A DNA stretch of 64,000 nucleotides from Mixia osmundae IAM 14324 (lineage: Eukaryota > Basidiomycota > Mixiomycetes > Mixiales > Mixiaceae). Under the pieces are notes generated by a model that saw only the letters and a list, made by a program, of their open reading frames with translations, searched no databases and was not told the origin of the DNA. This document shows positions 10,631 to 21,058 of this stretch, piece by piece; the first letter of the stretch is position 1, and every line of letters starts with the position of its first letter. The stretch covers positions 744,143 to 808,142 of the forward strand of contig NW_014575557.1 of assembly GCF_000708205.1 (NCBI RefSeq). Reading direction: 5' to 3'. Position numbers and translations under genes: made by a program.

Positions 10631-12075
10631 ATGGAGACCGATGCGATGCTCTGCGGTGGCAGCCATGCAGCGCTCTCAGGAACCAACATCAGACGAAGGG
10701 CCAGTCTCGAGATACTCACGCCCATCCGGTCAAGCATAGGATGTGCGGCCAGCAAGGTCGAGGAGGATACACGATCGGCCAAAAGAGCTCGACATGCTAC
10801 CACGTCGCTCACCTTGCCGAGCGAGGCTTTTGATGCCGCCGCTTTCGAGTTCTTCAGACTAGAAGAAGCTGCACGATCCTCACCTGGCGTCTGGACACCT
10901 TCTGGCTACACCGGATTGTCGACACAGCCCAGCTCGCCGTTGGTTCACTCCATCGGGAGGCCAAACATGTCTGTCAATAAGATCGCGCAGGGAACCAATC
11001 TACGCGAGCCTGTTGATCCACCCACGCGCACACAGTCGTCATCATCCGAGTCCACAGCTTCCTCACGCTCAGATTCAGCGCCTGGATCCGCTCGATCTGA
11101 TTCATCTGTACCCACATCCATCAGCTCAGCCTCGCCCGCCCTCTCTTCTGACAAGCTTGCGATCGCTTTGACAAGCAAAAGCGAGCCTGCGCAGGCTTAC
11201 ACCCACCAATCGACAGAGTCATATCAGCAGGAAGATGTCAGCGTGCCTGCCAACCTTCTTTTGCTCAAGGACAGCATCGCGTTCGATGACCTCGATCAGG
11301 ACTATTGGAATCGTTTTTACGGTCAGTTCACGCTCAATACTAGCATCGCCCACGCTGAGATAGGTTCATAGACAATGAAGACAGGCGGACTGCAGACAGA
11401 CCTGTCGATCAGACAACGGACAAGACTGAGCCTCCCGCACCCGCCGCAAACGCGCATTCGCTCTACGAGAGCCTGGCAAGATACCAAAGTGAACTGCAAG
11501 CACGCGTACCTGCCGCGACGCAACAATGGCGCCAACAGCAAGTCTATACACACAGTCGCCGGAACTCGCTGTCGGGTTCACAAGGACAGTCGCCGTCAGG
11601 CGATCAGAAACCTGTCGTCTACGTTCAGAAATCAGCCACGCCCGTCGTGCCTCAGCCTGCAACAATACAAGCGATGCAGACGTCGAGCAACGAACTCAAA
11701 TTAACTCCTCGCAAGAGCGCTTTGGGCCCCGTCACTAAAGCCAGAACGTATCGCAAACAGACATCCAAAGATCTCGCTGTCGAGCCTTGCTCCAGTGTAT
11801 CAGACGAGCAGATGCTCGAAGAGATGCCAACCTTGCCGGACGATGCCGACGAGGAGACCCGTCGCAAACATTTCCTCGAGCGCAATCGCATCGCTGCGCT
11901 GCGCTCAAGACAGAAGAAGAAGGAATTTATAGGCGATCTCGGCAAAAGGGCGGATCATCTCGCGAAACACAACGATGCACTTCGCAATCTCGTCGGAGAG
12001 CTCTTTAAGGAATGCCAAGAGCTCAAAGCGCTTTACAACGAGCATACCGATTGCATCAAAAGCCGCCAAGTTTAG
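10631..12075 (+). CDS. bZIP transcription factor (ATF/CREB-like)
   Basis: Two exons (10631-11321, 11372-12075) give at least 464 residues. The basic region KHFLERNRIAALRSRQKKK contains the NxxAAxxxR core in the form NRIAALRSR, and is followed by a short leucine zipper (heptads at FIGDLGKRADHL, NDALRNLV, LFKECQEL) ending near the C-terminus. The rest is Ser/Pro/Gln-rich, with a run of SSSSES and QWRQQQ segments, typical of activation regions. The basic region resembles fungal stress regulators Atf1/Sko1, but assignment to a specific orthologue is not possible. The start at 10631 is the first in-frame ATG; the true N-terminus may lie upstream. Confidence 0.8.
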
Positions 12076-12234
12076 TGGTTTGTAGCACGAAGAAATCCGC
12101 ATTGTAGTCAGAACGCATTGTAGATCAGTACAACAGACAATGAAAAAAGAAAGGTTGTAACAGCTAGGAAGCCGCACACATACACACACGAATGCATACC
12201 GCCTGCTGATGCGATGATGCGCGTTTCGGTCATG

Positions 12235-15008
12235 TCACTTGCAGCACTGAGATCGAACTGATTCTGCGATGGGCCACCGATGACCCATGGTGAGCATGAT
12301 CTGACTGAGATCCTCGATGACGCGCTCGCGACCGTCTTGCGTTGCGAAGGCGGGCATGTTCATCGCCGCCCAGGGTATATGGATGTCGAGCAAATTGTCT
12401 TCTGGCAGGGGCGAGCTTACGCTGGCACCGATTGTACAGATGGAGACATCTGACCAACGATCTTGCAAGAATAGGATCGCAATCGTGAAGATCATGGACA
12501 AATAGGGTGGCAAGCGTAAGGCTGCCGGGATGGGCAGGTTTTCCGCTTCGAGTAGATCTGTGACGATCTGCCAGATACCTGATAGGCTGTACAGGCAGCG
12601 CCGCAGGCTATACTCTCGAGACGCAACCGGTTCGATTCCGTGGCGTTCTTGTGTGTGAACGAGCGAAGGTGCGTGGAGGGTGAGTGCTACTCCGTGGATC
12701 GTGATGAGCGCGAGCGCGCGATCGATAGCGTATTTTGGTTTCGGTATAGCGAGTATGCGTTGCTCTTCTTCGAGCAGAGCACCATCGAAAAGGGAGATAC
12801 TATGCTCGCTGACCAGCTCGGATGTCAGAGGGCCACCTGGGCGAGGACCTGCGGGCAGAATCAGCAAAGCGATTGAGACGAAGCCATGATTGCAAATGAC
12901 CTGGGCTCCGGTATTTATGCGCAGCTATTCGACTACCCATAAGGCAAACTCTGCTAAGCACGGCAAAGTCGGACAGCTCGCAATCGGGCTGGTCTTCGTG
13001 CGGCCAAATTTCGACGTTGTGTTCGACGTTGCAAGATAGATCGACGTAAAGCTGCTCAGGACACGGTAGCAGCAGTCTGAGGAGGTTCTCGTCTAGCGCT
13101 GCCGGCCAAGCGGCGCAGGCGGATGTCCATCTATCGAGTATGAGGAGCGTCCACATTGTCCTGCGGCATTCTTCTCGCATGACGGCGTCTGTGGGCAGTT
13201 CTCCGACTGCTGGCGAGCGAAGGAGTGATTGTCGACGCTCCTTGACCGGCTGATCGCCGCCATGGCGGTCTATACTGCGCGAAGATATCTCTTCCTCGTC
13301 CATCTTATGTAATCCGATCATCGAGGCCAAGCGGGTAGCAATGCCTGTAGTGATGTATGCGCTCTGGTGCTGTTTATTACCGAACTCGATTATACTAGCA
13401 ATGCAGCTGGCCTGTATGACTTCAACATCCAACCTTTGACGATGCCTTGGCGAAGAGCTGTTGACGAGATCGCGTTCGGCTAGACCGGCGCCAGCGAACC
13501 GTTCGAGGTACTGGCGAAAGCGTCTATGATAGAACGAAGACATGTCTCTGACATGCTCGCTGTCGTGATACGGACTCGCGACAGCCATGATGGCGTATAT
13601 GAGCGCTGCCGACGGGCGCTCCGCTTGGTCCCATGCTCGCAGGGCGACTTTGAAGCGAGTCTCGTGCAAGAATGGCAAGATCTTATGCACGGTTTCAAAA
13701 TAGATGTAGATGAGCTCAGAAAACGTCGTCTCATCCGGCAGATCTGTGCCGAATGACGAAGCGCTAGATTCTCCTCCTGATGCCGGGAATCGTTCAGAGG
13801 TATGCAGCGGAAAGTTGCCCAGCCGTTGCTTTGCAGCTGGTAGGCTGTAGAGCCAGGTCAAGCCAGGCTTCCACAGTGGGTTGGTCATAGGGCTGGGCGG
13901 CATGTCTTCATTCTTGGGGGTGTCAAAGGTGCGCATCGCTTCTGGCGAATGGAGGCTGTTAGCAGAAGGCGTCGTGTCCGATTGTGTATAGCCTGACGGC
14001 AAGCCAGAACCGCGTGTATATGATTCTTGCTGATGCCGTGATGGACTTGATGCTTTGGAAGTAGAGATGCGCATCCGCTCGTCATCGCGAGGATAGGCGG
14101 CTATGGTCGGGTAAGCAGTCTCTGACTGATTACTCCGCGTGATGGCTCGCGAATAATGCGAGTCTGAGATCTTGAGACTGTTGGGATGATGCACGGTTGG
14201 CACAGGATCGAGCACCATGCCACCATTCACAGAGGCAAAAGGTGAGGGCGGTGCGGAGCCTGCGTTGTGCGCACGATTAAGCTCTTCTGTCAGTCGATTG
14301 ACCTTTTCCTCGAGCGAGCGTGTATATGCATCGAGGCCTTCTGCCACATCTGCTTTCTTCGTCAGGCGATAGGCCCAGGTGCAAAAATGTGAGAATGACG
14401 TACTTGCGTCATCGTAGCCGCACGGATGCTGTAGCCTGGCACATGTCGCACACTTGGGCCTCGCACCGTCGCATCTCTGCCGGCGTGATACATGTTCAGC
14501 ACGAGCGGTGTCATCAAGCAAGTCGTTGACCCACGAGCTTGCGTTTGCGGCAGGTCAGACAAGCGCTACCGCGAGGCAGGGGTGGCTTGGCGGATAGACT
14601 TCGCTTGTGCGAGCTGCTCGTGCTTGCGCTGGCGCTTTCGCTCACGTTCAGAGCGTTGTCGTTGTAGTCTGCATAGGTGGTCTCTGCATCGACCTGACTA
14701 TGTCGTCTCTTGCCATTGCTCGAAGCAATCGGTACACTGCCAGAAAGAGCATAATGCATCAGCGCAGGACTTGCTTCGCTGGCGGTCGTGCGGGCTGGAT
14801 GAGCCGAGCGCTCTAGAGATGATGTCTCGTGACCGGACGAGACAAGCGCAGGATCCAAATCGACAATGCGATCATCCGAGGATTGGGGCAACGGCGACCT
14901 GGCCGAACGAGCGGCTTCTCCGTGTTCTTGACGATCTGCAGCCATTGGCCGTGCAGGGCCCCCTTCCGCAGTCTTTCGCATCTCCACAGACTCGTCGAGC
15001 GACACCAT
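12235..15008 (-). CDS. Zn2Cys6 fungal transcription factor
   Basis: The DNA-binding cluster is split by an intron: ACLTCRKRKL / RCDGARPKCATCARLQHPCGYD give the six cysteines of the Zn(II)2Cys6 motif. A linker and a predicted coiled dimerisation segment (YTRSLEEKVNRLTEELNRA) follow, then the fungal-specific middle homology region with YFETVHKILPFLHETRF, VQASCIAS-like VIQASCIASII, ECRRTMWTLLILDRW. A later intron (around 12860-12960) joins the last exon, which ends at the TGA at 12235. Another probable intron (gtacgt...aaagcag) lies just after GYDDA. Start ATG at 15008. Target genes cannot be inferred; the GH12-like cluster beginning 200 bp upstream of its start is a neighbour but not evidence of control. 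Confidence 0.88.
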
Positions 15009-15207
15009 GGACGTGCTCTACCTCGATATGTCTGCCTTTGAAAACATGCCTCTTTGGGAAAATGTCGCTCGCTCCAAAGCGCGGGGTAAGGGCGAAGAGA
15101 TAGGAGAAGAACATTGTGTGCATTCTACAACGCCACGATAGGGCCCATGTCAGACATGAACTGCTCTACGCTGTGCTCATATCCTGCATCAAGCAACTCG
15201 CAAGAGA

Positions 15208-16560
15208 TCAGGCGAGATAGGCGACAACGAATCCGAGCGCCAGAGCAGTGGCTGCACCGGCTAAACTGCTCGTCTTGGGAGCCTTGAGCACATTGGCAGA
15301 TGACGTCGACTTGCCGGAAGCTGAAGCAGTGCTGTTGCTCGAACCCGAGCTGCCACAAATGCCAGCAGCCGATTTGAGTGTTGCATCGACGGTGCTGCAG
15401 GCGCCACCGGTGATCAAGTCTGCACCAAACGCATCGCATTGGAATGTGCCCTTGCCCGTCAAGATCTGAGCGCCTGCGCCCAGAGAGACGACATAGAGGT
15501 TTTGATCTATGCTCAGCGACTTGACCGTCGCTCTGACGAACGCACGCCGCAGAGTCATCAGCTCCATAGACAAAAGAAGTGAAGCGACTCACTGGATGAC
15601 GTCGAGCAAGTCACCTGACACGGATGACTGGCGACTTCGTGAGACGACCGTCACGAGATCGTAGCCCTTTGCAGCAGCTGACATGTGCACAAGTTTCTTC
15701 AGCCAAACGAGCACCCGATTTTCGCGCGACTGACACTTGTAGACGCTCCAGTTGGTGTCCATTGCAGTGATCGTGCCCGTTTTGGATCCGGCAGGCGTCG
15801 TCGTGCCCGAGTTGGAGAAGACAAACGCAACTTCGTACCTGACTCGCATAGCCATCAGACCTCGCGCGCGCCATGAGCTCGTCGAGCTCACTTGGAACTG
15901 CTGTCGCCTGCTTGACCGTTCGTGTTCGTACCAAGCCAGATAGTGACCATGTAATTGGCCTGAGCGGCCGAAGCAGGCTGGAACTTGAAGATGACAGGCA
16001 CTGATTTGAGATCAGCAATCTGTACGCTTTGTCAGCTTCCCGCGCGGCTGCATACGGAGAGGCACCCGCCTTGGCGCCTGGGTCGGAGATGGCAGAGTTG
16101 GGATAAGCGGCTACGGCGTCGGTATCGAAGTCAAAGCTGTGTCATCGAATTAACCAAAGGGATCCCGCGATGGCCAAGCGACTTGCTCGGTCTTCCACGA
16201 CAAGAGGCCATTGGTGCAGCCCAAACCATGTGTCCTGCGAGTGACACTCAGTCAGATGGCGCAACGTTGCTCGAGCGTCCTGCTCACGTGGCCGTCCCGT
16301 TCTGAAAGGTGTCTGTTTGGCCTCCCGATCAGCATGACTCTGGCTCCGGCAAGCTAGCGACTGACTGCTCGAGAGCACGTAATTCAGTGCGCAAACTGTC
16401 GGCCATGTCAGAAGGGGAAGCGACGACGCCGCCGTCACAGTCGCGACGTACGATTGTTCGCGATGCCTGCAATGCCTGTGAGGTCAGCGGTCGTGCCGCC
16501 TTGGGCGAGTGCGCGGGTGGCAATGGACAGCACGACAGCTTTGCGAGCGTGGCTCAACAT
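15208..16560 (-). CDS. GH12-like secreted protein, copy A (GPI-type tail)
   Basis: Multi-exon. A signal peptide (MLSHARKAVVLSIATRALAQ) is followed by blocks that align with family 12 glycoside hydrolases: LCALNYVLSSNTF, LGCTNGLLSWKT-DFDFDTD, AAYPNSAISDPGAK, IADLKSVPVIFKF, ANYMVTIWLGTNTNG, KYEVAFVF (nucleophile Glu position kept), NWSVYK, YDLVTVVSRS, GDLLDVIQ, NLYVVSLGAGAQILTGKGTF. In the last block the general acid/base Glu of the GTEPF motif is replaced by Gln. A Ser/Thr/Ala-rich linker and a C-terminal hydrophobic helix ([18 protein letters not shown]) fit GPI anchoring to plasma membrane or wall. Two introns use GC donors. It may be a glucan-binding protein rather than an enzyme; that is inference. 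Confidence 0.75.
16020..16069 (-). other. GC-AG intron in GH12-like copy A (after GAK)
   Basis: Donor AAG|gcgggt, acceptor gcgtacag, phase 0. The homologous intron in copy C (after VGAK) has a GT donor (gtatca) in the same phase. Confidence 0.78.
16137..16186 (-). other. GC-AG intron in GH12-like copy A (after SWKT)
   Basis: Donor GA|gcaagt, acceptor gacacag, phase 2. The homologous intron in copy D (after LLTWGT) has a GT donor (gtctct) in the same phase. Confidence 0.8.
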
Positions 16561-16772
16561 CGTCAGTGAGAGCTGAGAAGGCAGTGTCGAGAGGGCACGG
16601 CAGCAGGATAAGGGGAGGAGCTCGGCTCCTCGAGGCGGTGTCAGCACGAACGTCTGAAGATGGCCTCGGAGACAGCAGTCGCCAGGTCAACAGATTCTCA
16701 GCGCGCTCCTGACAAAGGCTGTTCGGGCCCCGACGCTCGGCAAGGATGCATTGATGCCTTTGTAATCGAATC

Positions 16773-18206
16773 TCACAAGAATGAAAGCATTGCCACCGTC
16801 AGGCCAGAGACGATGAGAGCGACGCGCTTCGCTGTTCGCGTGTCGAGCGGAGCCGCAAAGCCGATGCCCGCAAGCTTGTCTGAGCTGCTCACGTTGGTGA
16901 TGTTGCCGCTCTGCCCTTCGCATAGCAGAGATGCGGATCTGAGCTCGGACGAGATGCCTGCACAATCCTGACCCAAGTAGACCTGAGCGCCGAAGGACTG
17001 CACGGTCAGAGTCGAGTCGTCTCCCCAAGTGATCTGTGCACCGGCCTATACCGGAGTGATGTTCTTTAGTCCAGCCGACCAGAAACGCCGCCGACGTACG
17101 CCATAACTCGAGAGATACAAATCGCTGGCGAACGATGCAACGCCGGCCAGGCCGCTGCAGAGAGCATTCAGCATCTCTGCGGGAGCGCAGGACGATCGCG
17201 AAACTTGCTGGATGAGGGTTATCGCATCGATTGAGACGTTGATCAGTGTCGACTGACTCATGAGATTGTACGTCGTGTAATTCGGGTGGTCATCTGCGCT
17301 CGCAGATCATCTCGATGCTGTATCATCATGGTTCTGCGCGAACACAGACATTGGTAGACAGCCCACGAGAGTCCGTATGCGTTGATGGTGCTCTTCTGCT
17401 CTCCAAAGTCGAAGCCAAGTCCGCCGGTAGAGAGAACCGCCACAATTTCGATCCTGTGCTCCTCTAGGCCATGAGCACAGCGGCGTCGTTCGTCAGCATG
17501 TGCGAGTACCTTGAAGACGAGTCGCCCGGCTTGCTACTGGCCGAACTTGACAGCCAGGCGTCCAGCATGTAGACTGATTGCACGGCCAATGGTGCTTGGA
17601 ACGCATACACAGTCGGAATCGATGTGATTGACGATAGCTATAGACTGCATGCATGAGCTTCGTCTGACTGTCGATGACGTTGACTTTGCCCTAGCTGGTG
17701 CAGCTGAGACTGAAGAGGTGGGCGAGGATTTGAGATCGAGGGCACTCCCTACCCAAGAGAATCTGCAGAATATAGATGTCTAAGAACGAGGAGCTCGTCG
17801 AATCGGCAGTGCAGGAGCTCACGAGGTCTGCCATGACAGTAGACCGTCATGACAGCCGGTTCCTTGAGTGCTGCGCAAGTCGTCAAGTCAGGAGTCATCA
17901 TCATCGTGTCATCGTGAGCAAAGCTGCACACGTTTGGACTGTATCTCTCGATGTTGGCGTGGCGATGACGTCTGGGATCGAGTCAGTCTGGGATTCTGCC
18001 GACAGATCGAGACGTACTGCTCGCAAGAATGTAGTGATTGGCACAGACTGGCCGTTCGTGTCAATGCGGTCGCGGAGAGATCTCAGGAACGCACGCCCGG
18101 TGGCGATGTCATCGGATCCTGTCAGTTGCCTCGTCACGCCGTTCGACTGTTGTCTGCTGCGATGTGCCAAGCACAGTATGAGGCAGAGACGCCAAGCCAT
18201 GGTCAT
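16773..18206 (-). CDS. GH12-like secreted protein, copy B (GPI-type tail)
   Basis: Multi-exon paralogue of its neighbours. Likely start at the ATG at 18206 (MTMAWRLCLILCLA, signal peptide). Recognisable blocks: SITSIPTVYAFQ, VYMLDAWLSSSASSKPGD, RIEIVAVLSTGG (nucleophile Glu kept), LSWAVYQ, YNLMSQSTLINVSID, DLYLSSYG-AGAQITWGDDSTL (acid/base Glu replaced by Gln), SFGAQVYLGQDCAG. The last exon ends in a hydrophobic helix (VALIVSGLTVAMLSFL) as for GPI anchoring. Exon borders in the first third were not resolved; the assignment rests on block order and spacing shared with copies A, C and D. Confidence 0.65.
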
Positions 18207-18300
18207 GTCGAATCCGAAGCAAAAGGCTGAGCAAAGAGGGCGAAACATGACGACTGCGTGCATTCGGGCCGAGCGTCGCACTTGCGCCTCGCGACGTCTG

Positions 18301-19487
18301 CTAGAACAACACGGCAAGGAAAGCGAGCAGCATGACCGTCGTAGCTAGAGCGGGTCGATGGGCCGAGCTGACCTCTGCGCCGTTGTTGTTGCCACTCGTA
18401 CTGCACAGCTTGGATGCCGTCTTGAGAGATGCGTCTACGTAGTCGCACGAGTTGCTCGTCACGAGATCCCCGCCAAAGTGAGCGTCGAAGCTACCCTTGC
18501 CTCCTATGAGGGATACGCCAGCCTGTGCACGATGAGCGCTGTCTCCTCGCTCGCAGAGAGCACACAGACAGAATAAGAGACCACGTAGAGGTCATCAGAA
18601 ATACTGAGAGTCTGCACGGTCGAAGCGAGGACATCCAACAGATCACCAGTGAAATTCTTGTGTACTGAACGAGAGACTGCAGTGATGGTGTCGTACGAAG
18701 ACCCATTGGCTAGGGATGGCATGGCTTAGTCCGAGCACGCAAGACGCGCTCATCTTACCTTTATACAAGGTCCATTGATCCGAGAGTGCCGAGAACGAAC
18801 CCACTTTGTCACCGCCCGGGGCTGCGTTGCCGTCAGCGCCGAGGATGATGATGAGCTCCGCTTTGGAGGTCGCATCGGCGGTCTGGCCGTTCATGTTCGT
18901 GTTGAGCCACATGGAGATGACGTAGCTTGCGACCATGTCGGTCGCATCAGTAGCATATTGATAGATGCCGGGTACTGATTTGAGATCGCTCAGCTGGAGT
19001 ACCCAGATGCAGTCAGGCTGATAAGCTCGAATGAGCCGCCGATTGATACCTTTGCACCGACGGGGCTGATCTGAGCATTAGGATATGCGAGCACCACACC
19101 GCCATTGGCCCAGTCGAAGGTCATGTGCCAATGCAGCAGGCCACTCGTACAATCGAGTCCTTGCACACTGCGTTGCTCGAGATCAGCTGGGGTCACCAAG
19201 TGGAATGCGCAACGAACTGCTGGCTGCCGCTGCTATTCGCTGTCGAGACGAAGACATCTGCACGAGAGCTGCAGTGTATTCATGCTGAGCCGCAGCAAAT
19301 GGACGGACCACTTTGCAGGATATAATTCAGCTGACATACTGTTGTTCTGATCGATCAGTTCGATGGCAACGGGTTGTCGAGCGACGCGCTTACAACCGTT
19401 GGCTACACCGTTTGTGCCTTCGAGTTCGGGTGTAAGCTGAGCGTGTGCAAACGCGGCGAATGCTAGCGCGATCCAAATTGATATCAT
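18301..19487 (-). CDS. GH12-like secreted protein, copy C (GPI-type tail)
   Basis: Start ATG at 19487 with signal peptide MISIWIALAFAAFAHA. Blocks in order: LIDQNNS, LDCTSGLLHWHMTFDW, LAYPNAQISPVGAK, LSDLKSVPGIYQY, ASYVISMWLNTNMNG, KAELIIILGADG (nucleophile Glu kept), DQWTLYKG, YDTITAVSRSVHKNFTGDLLD, DLYVVSYS-AGVSLIGGKGSF (acid/base Glu replaced by Ser), a CDYVDASLKTASKLC pair of cysteines and a hydrophobic end LATTVMLLAFLAVLF. The intron inside the last barrel strand (phase 0, gtctgt donor) is at the same place as in copies B and D. Only ~90 bp separate it from copy B and from copy D. Confidence 0.75.
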
Positions 19488-19576
19488 ATCGGGCACGGAA
19501 GGTACCTAAGGAAAAGGACGAAGCTGGCGACGGGATGGGAAGCAGAAACATGTCGCAGGTGAGCGAAACGATGCAT

Positions 19577-20894
19577 CTAGATCGACAGAGCAGCAAAGAT
19601 AGCGGTCGAGAAGGCGAGCAACAGAGGGAGGCCCAGTCTGTGCGAGATTGCACCGGAAGAGTCGTCCTGCGAGCCGCAAAGTCGACTGGCGCTCTTGAGC
19701 GAGGCATCAACTTGGGCGCAGCTTGCTGCCGGGCCGGTGTAGTAGCCTGCACCAAAGCTTGACACGTTGTAGCTGCCCGAGCCGCTGTATAGCTCCACAC
19801 CGCCCTGCTGCAGCTTGAGACATGTTGAAAGACTGTGGTGTGCAAACATACACCGAATGACGCAAGATACAGCGACGACGGTATGTTGAGCGCAGTTACC
19901 GTCGCGCTGCCGTTCCTCCTGATGAGCTAACACTTCCTGACGCTTCAGTCAAGCGAGACTGACTTGAAAAGCTCATAAAAGTCTGCGCTCACGTCGACCA
20001 TGACGCGCTCGCTGACGAGTGTGACGGTTGTCAACTTGTCATCGGCCGCTGCACATCGCTCTAGCCCGTGATTAACAGTGTTTGTGCCTGAGCACACACC
20101 TTCGTAGACGTTCCAGGACGTGCCGAGAGAGCTCAAGAGAGCAGAACGATTGCCGGCAGGCAGGGTGTTTCCCGAGGATGACAGGACGATATTCAGCACG
20201 TATCTGTCGACCGATGAGCTCATACAGCGTCTCACTGCTCCTGACGGACTTGCTCGACGTGTCGTTCTGCTGTGAGCTTGCTGAAGTGCCGATCCATGCC
20301 GAGAGGAGGTTGTTCGAATTGATGTCGCCACCTGTCTGATTGTAATGGTAGATGGCGGGCATGGAAGCGAGGCTCGATATCTGCTGATCGTCAGCAATAC
20401 TCGCGTCGTAGCTGATGCCCATACTTGAGCAGCTTGCTGGTTGGTCGCCGCATTGGCGTGAGATTTGAGCGTCGTGAGATCGCGTTCCCAATCAAAGCTG
20501 AGATGGACATCAGCGACTTGCTGTCCGTCACGACGCTGGGAGAGACCTCGTGCCCCAGGTGAGCAGTCCGGCAGAGGTACAGCCGAGAGCTTGCGCGGTC
20601 TGGTTGAGCTCGTGGATCGATGTGTCGGCGAAAACATCTGCGCGGCAACGATCATGCAAGCCGGTCGCGATGAACGATTCACGCACTGCTGTAGAGAGCA
20701 TACGCCTGTTGACAGAGACCGTACGCTGCCCCTTCTGAGGGTGTTGTGGATTGGCCTCTCAGCTGGCCTGACCAGTCTGCCGACCAGTGTGGATCCGAAG
20801 CATTATTATCGGACGACGCTGTCTGAGCAGTCTGTCCAAGGCTGAAAGGCAGAGCAAGCAAGCCGAGCGTGCAGCCGAAAGCCCAGGCAGGCAT
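19577..20894 (-). CDS. GH12-like secreted protein, copy D (GPI-type tail)
   Basis: Start ATG at 20894 with signal peptide MPAWAFGCTLGLLALPFSLG. Blocks: LGCTSAGLLTWGT-SFDWERD, TTLKSHANAATNQQ, QISSLASMPAIYHY, LLSAWIGTSASSQQND, KYVLNIVLSSSG (the nucleophile Glu position is Val), SWNVYEG, DDKLTTVTLVSERV, SLYLASFG-GGVELYSGSGSY (acid/base Glu kept), CAQVDASLKSASRLC, and the hydrophobic tail LGLPLLLAFSTAIFAALSI. It is thus the mirror image of A-C with respect to catalytic residues. The cysteine pair before the tail is shared with copy C. It is divergent from the ASNSD1-like gene. Confidence 0.75.
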
Positions 20895-20906
20895 TGCCGA
20901 GTGTGT

Positions 20907-20932
20907 GAGGAGAGAGGGAGAGAGAGAGAGAC
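20907..20932. repeat. GA-rich microsatellite
   Basis: A purine run dominated by GA repeats lies in the 164-bp divergent interval between GH12-like copy D and the ASNSD1-like gene; an AT-rich stretch (aataatttatat) follows about 100 bp downstream. Confidence 0.7.
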
Positions 20933-21058
20933 GGTGGTTTCAAGAATGGTAGGACAGGGCAACGCTCGTTCGTTGCGTTGTTTCATGACGGACCGCCAAG
21001 CTCCAGCGCTCTGGCTAGCGTGATTCCTCAATAATTTATATCGCGTTGGCGCTGTTGG

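Noticed and set aside
12629-12639. Perfect tRNA B-box-like sequence (ggttcgattcc)
   Set aside because: No A box, no stem pairing around it, and it lies inside the conserved coding frame of the Zn2Cys6 factor.
19945-20682. Long alternative frame through GH12-like copy D
   Set aside because: It reads through introns; the spliced frame with blocks shared by the paralogues explains the locus better.
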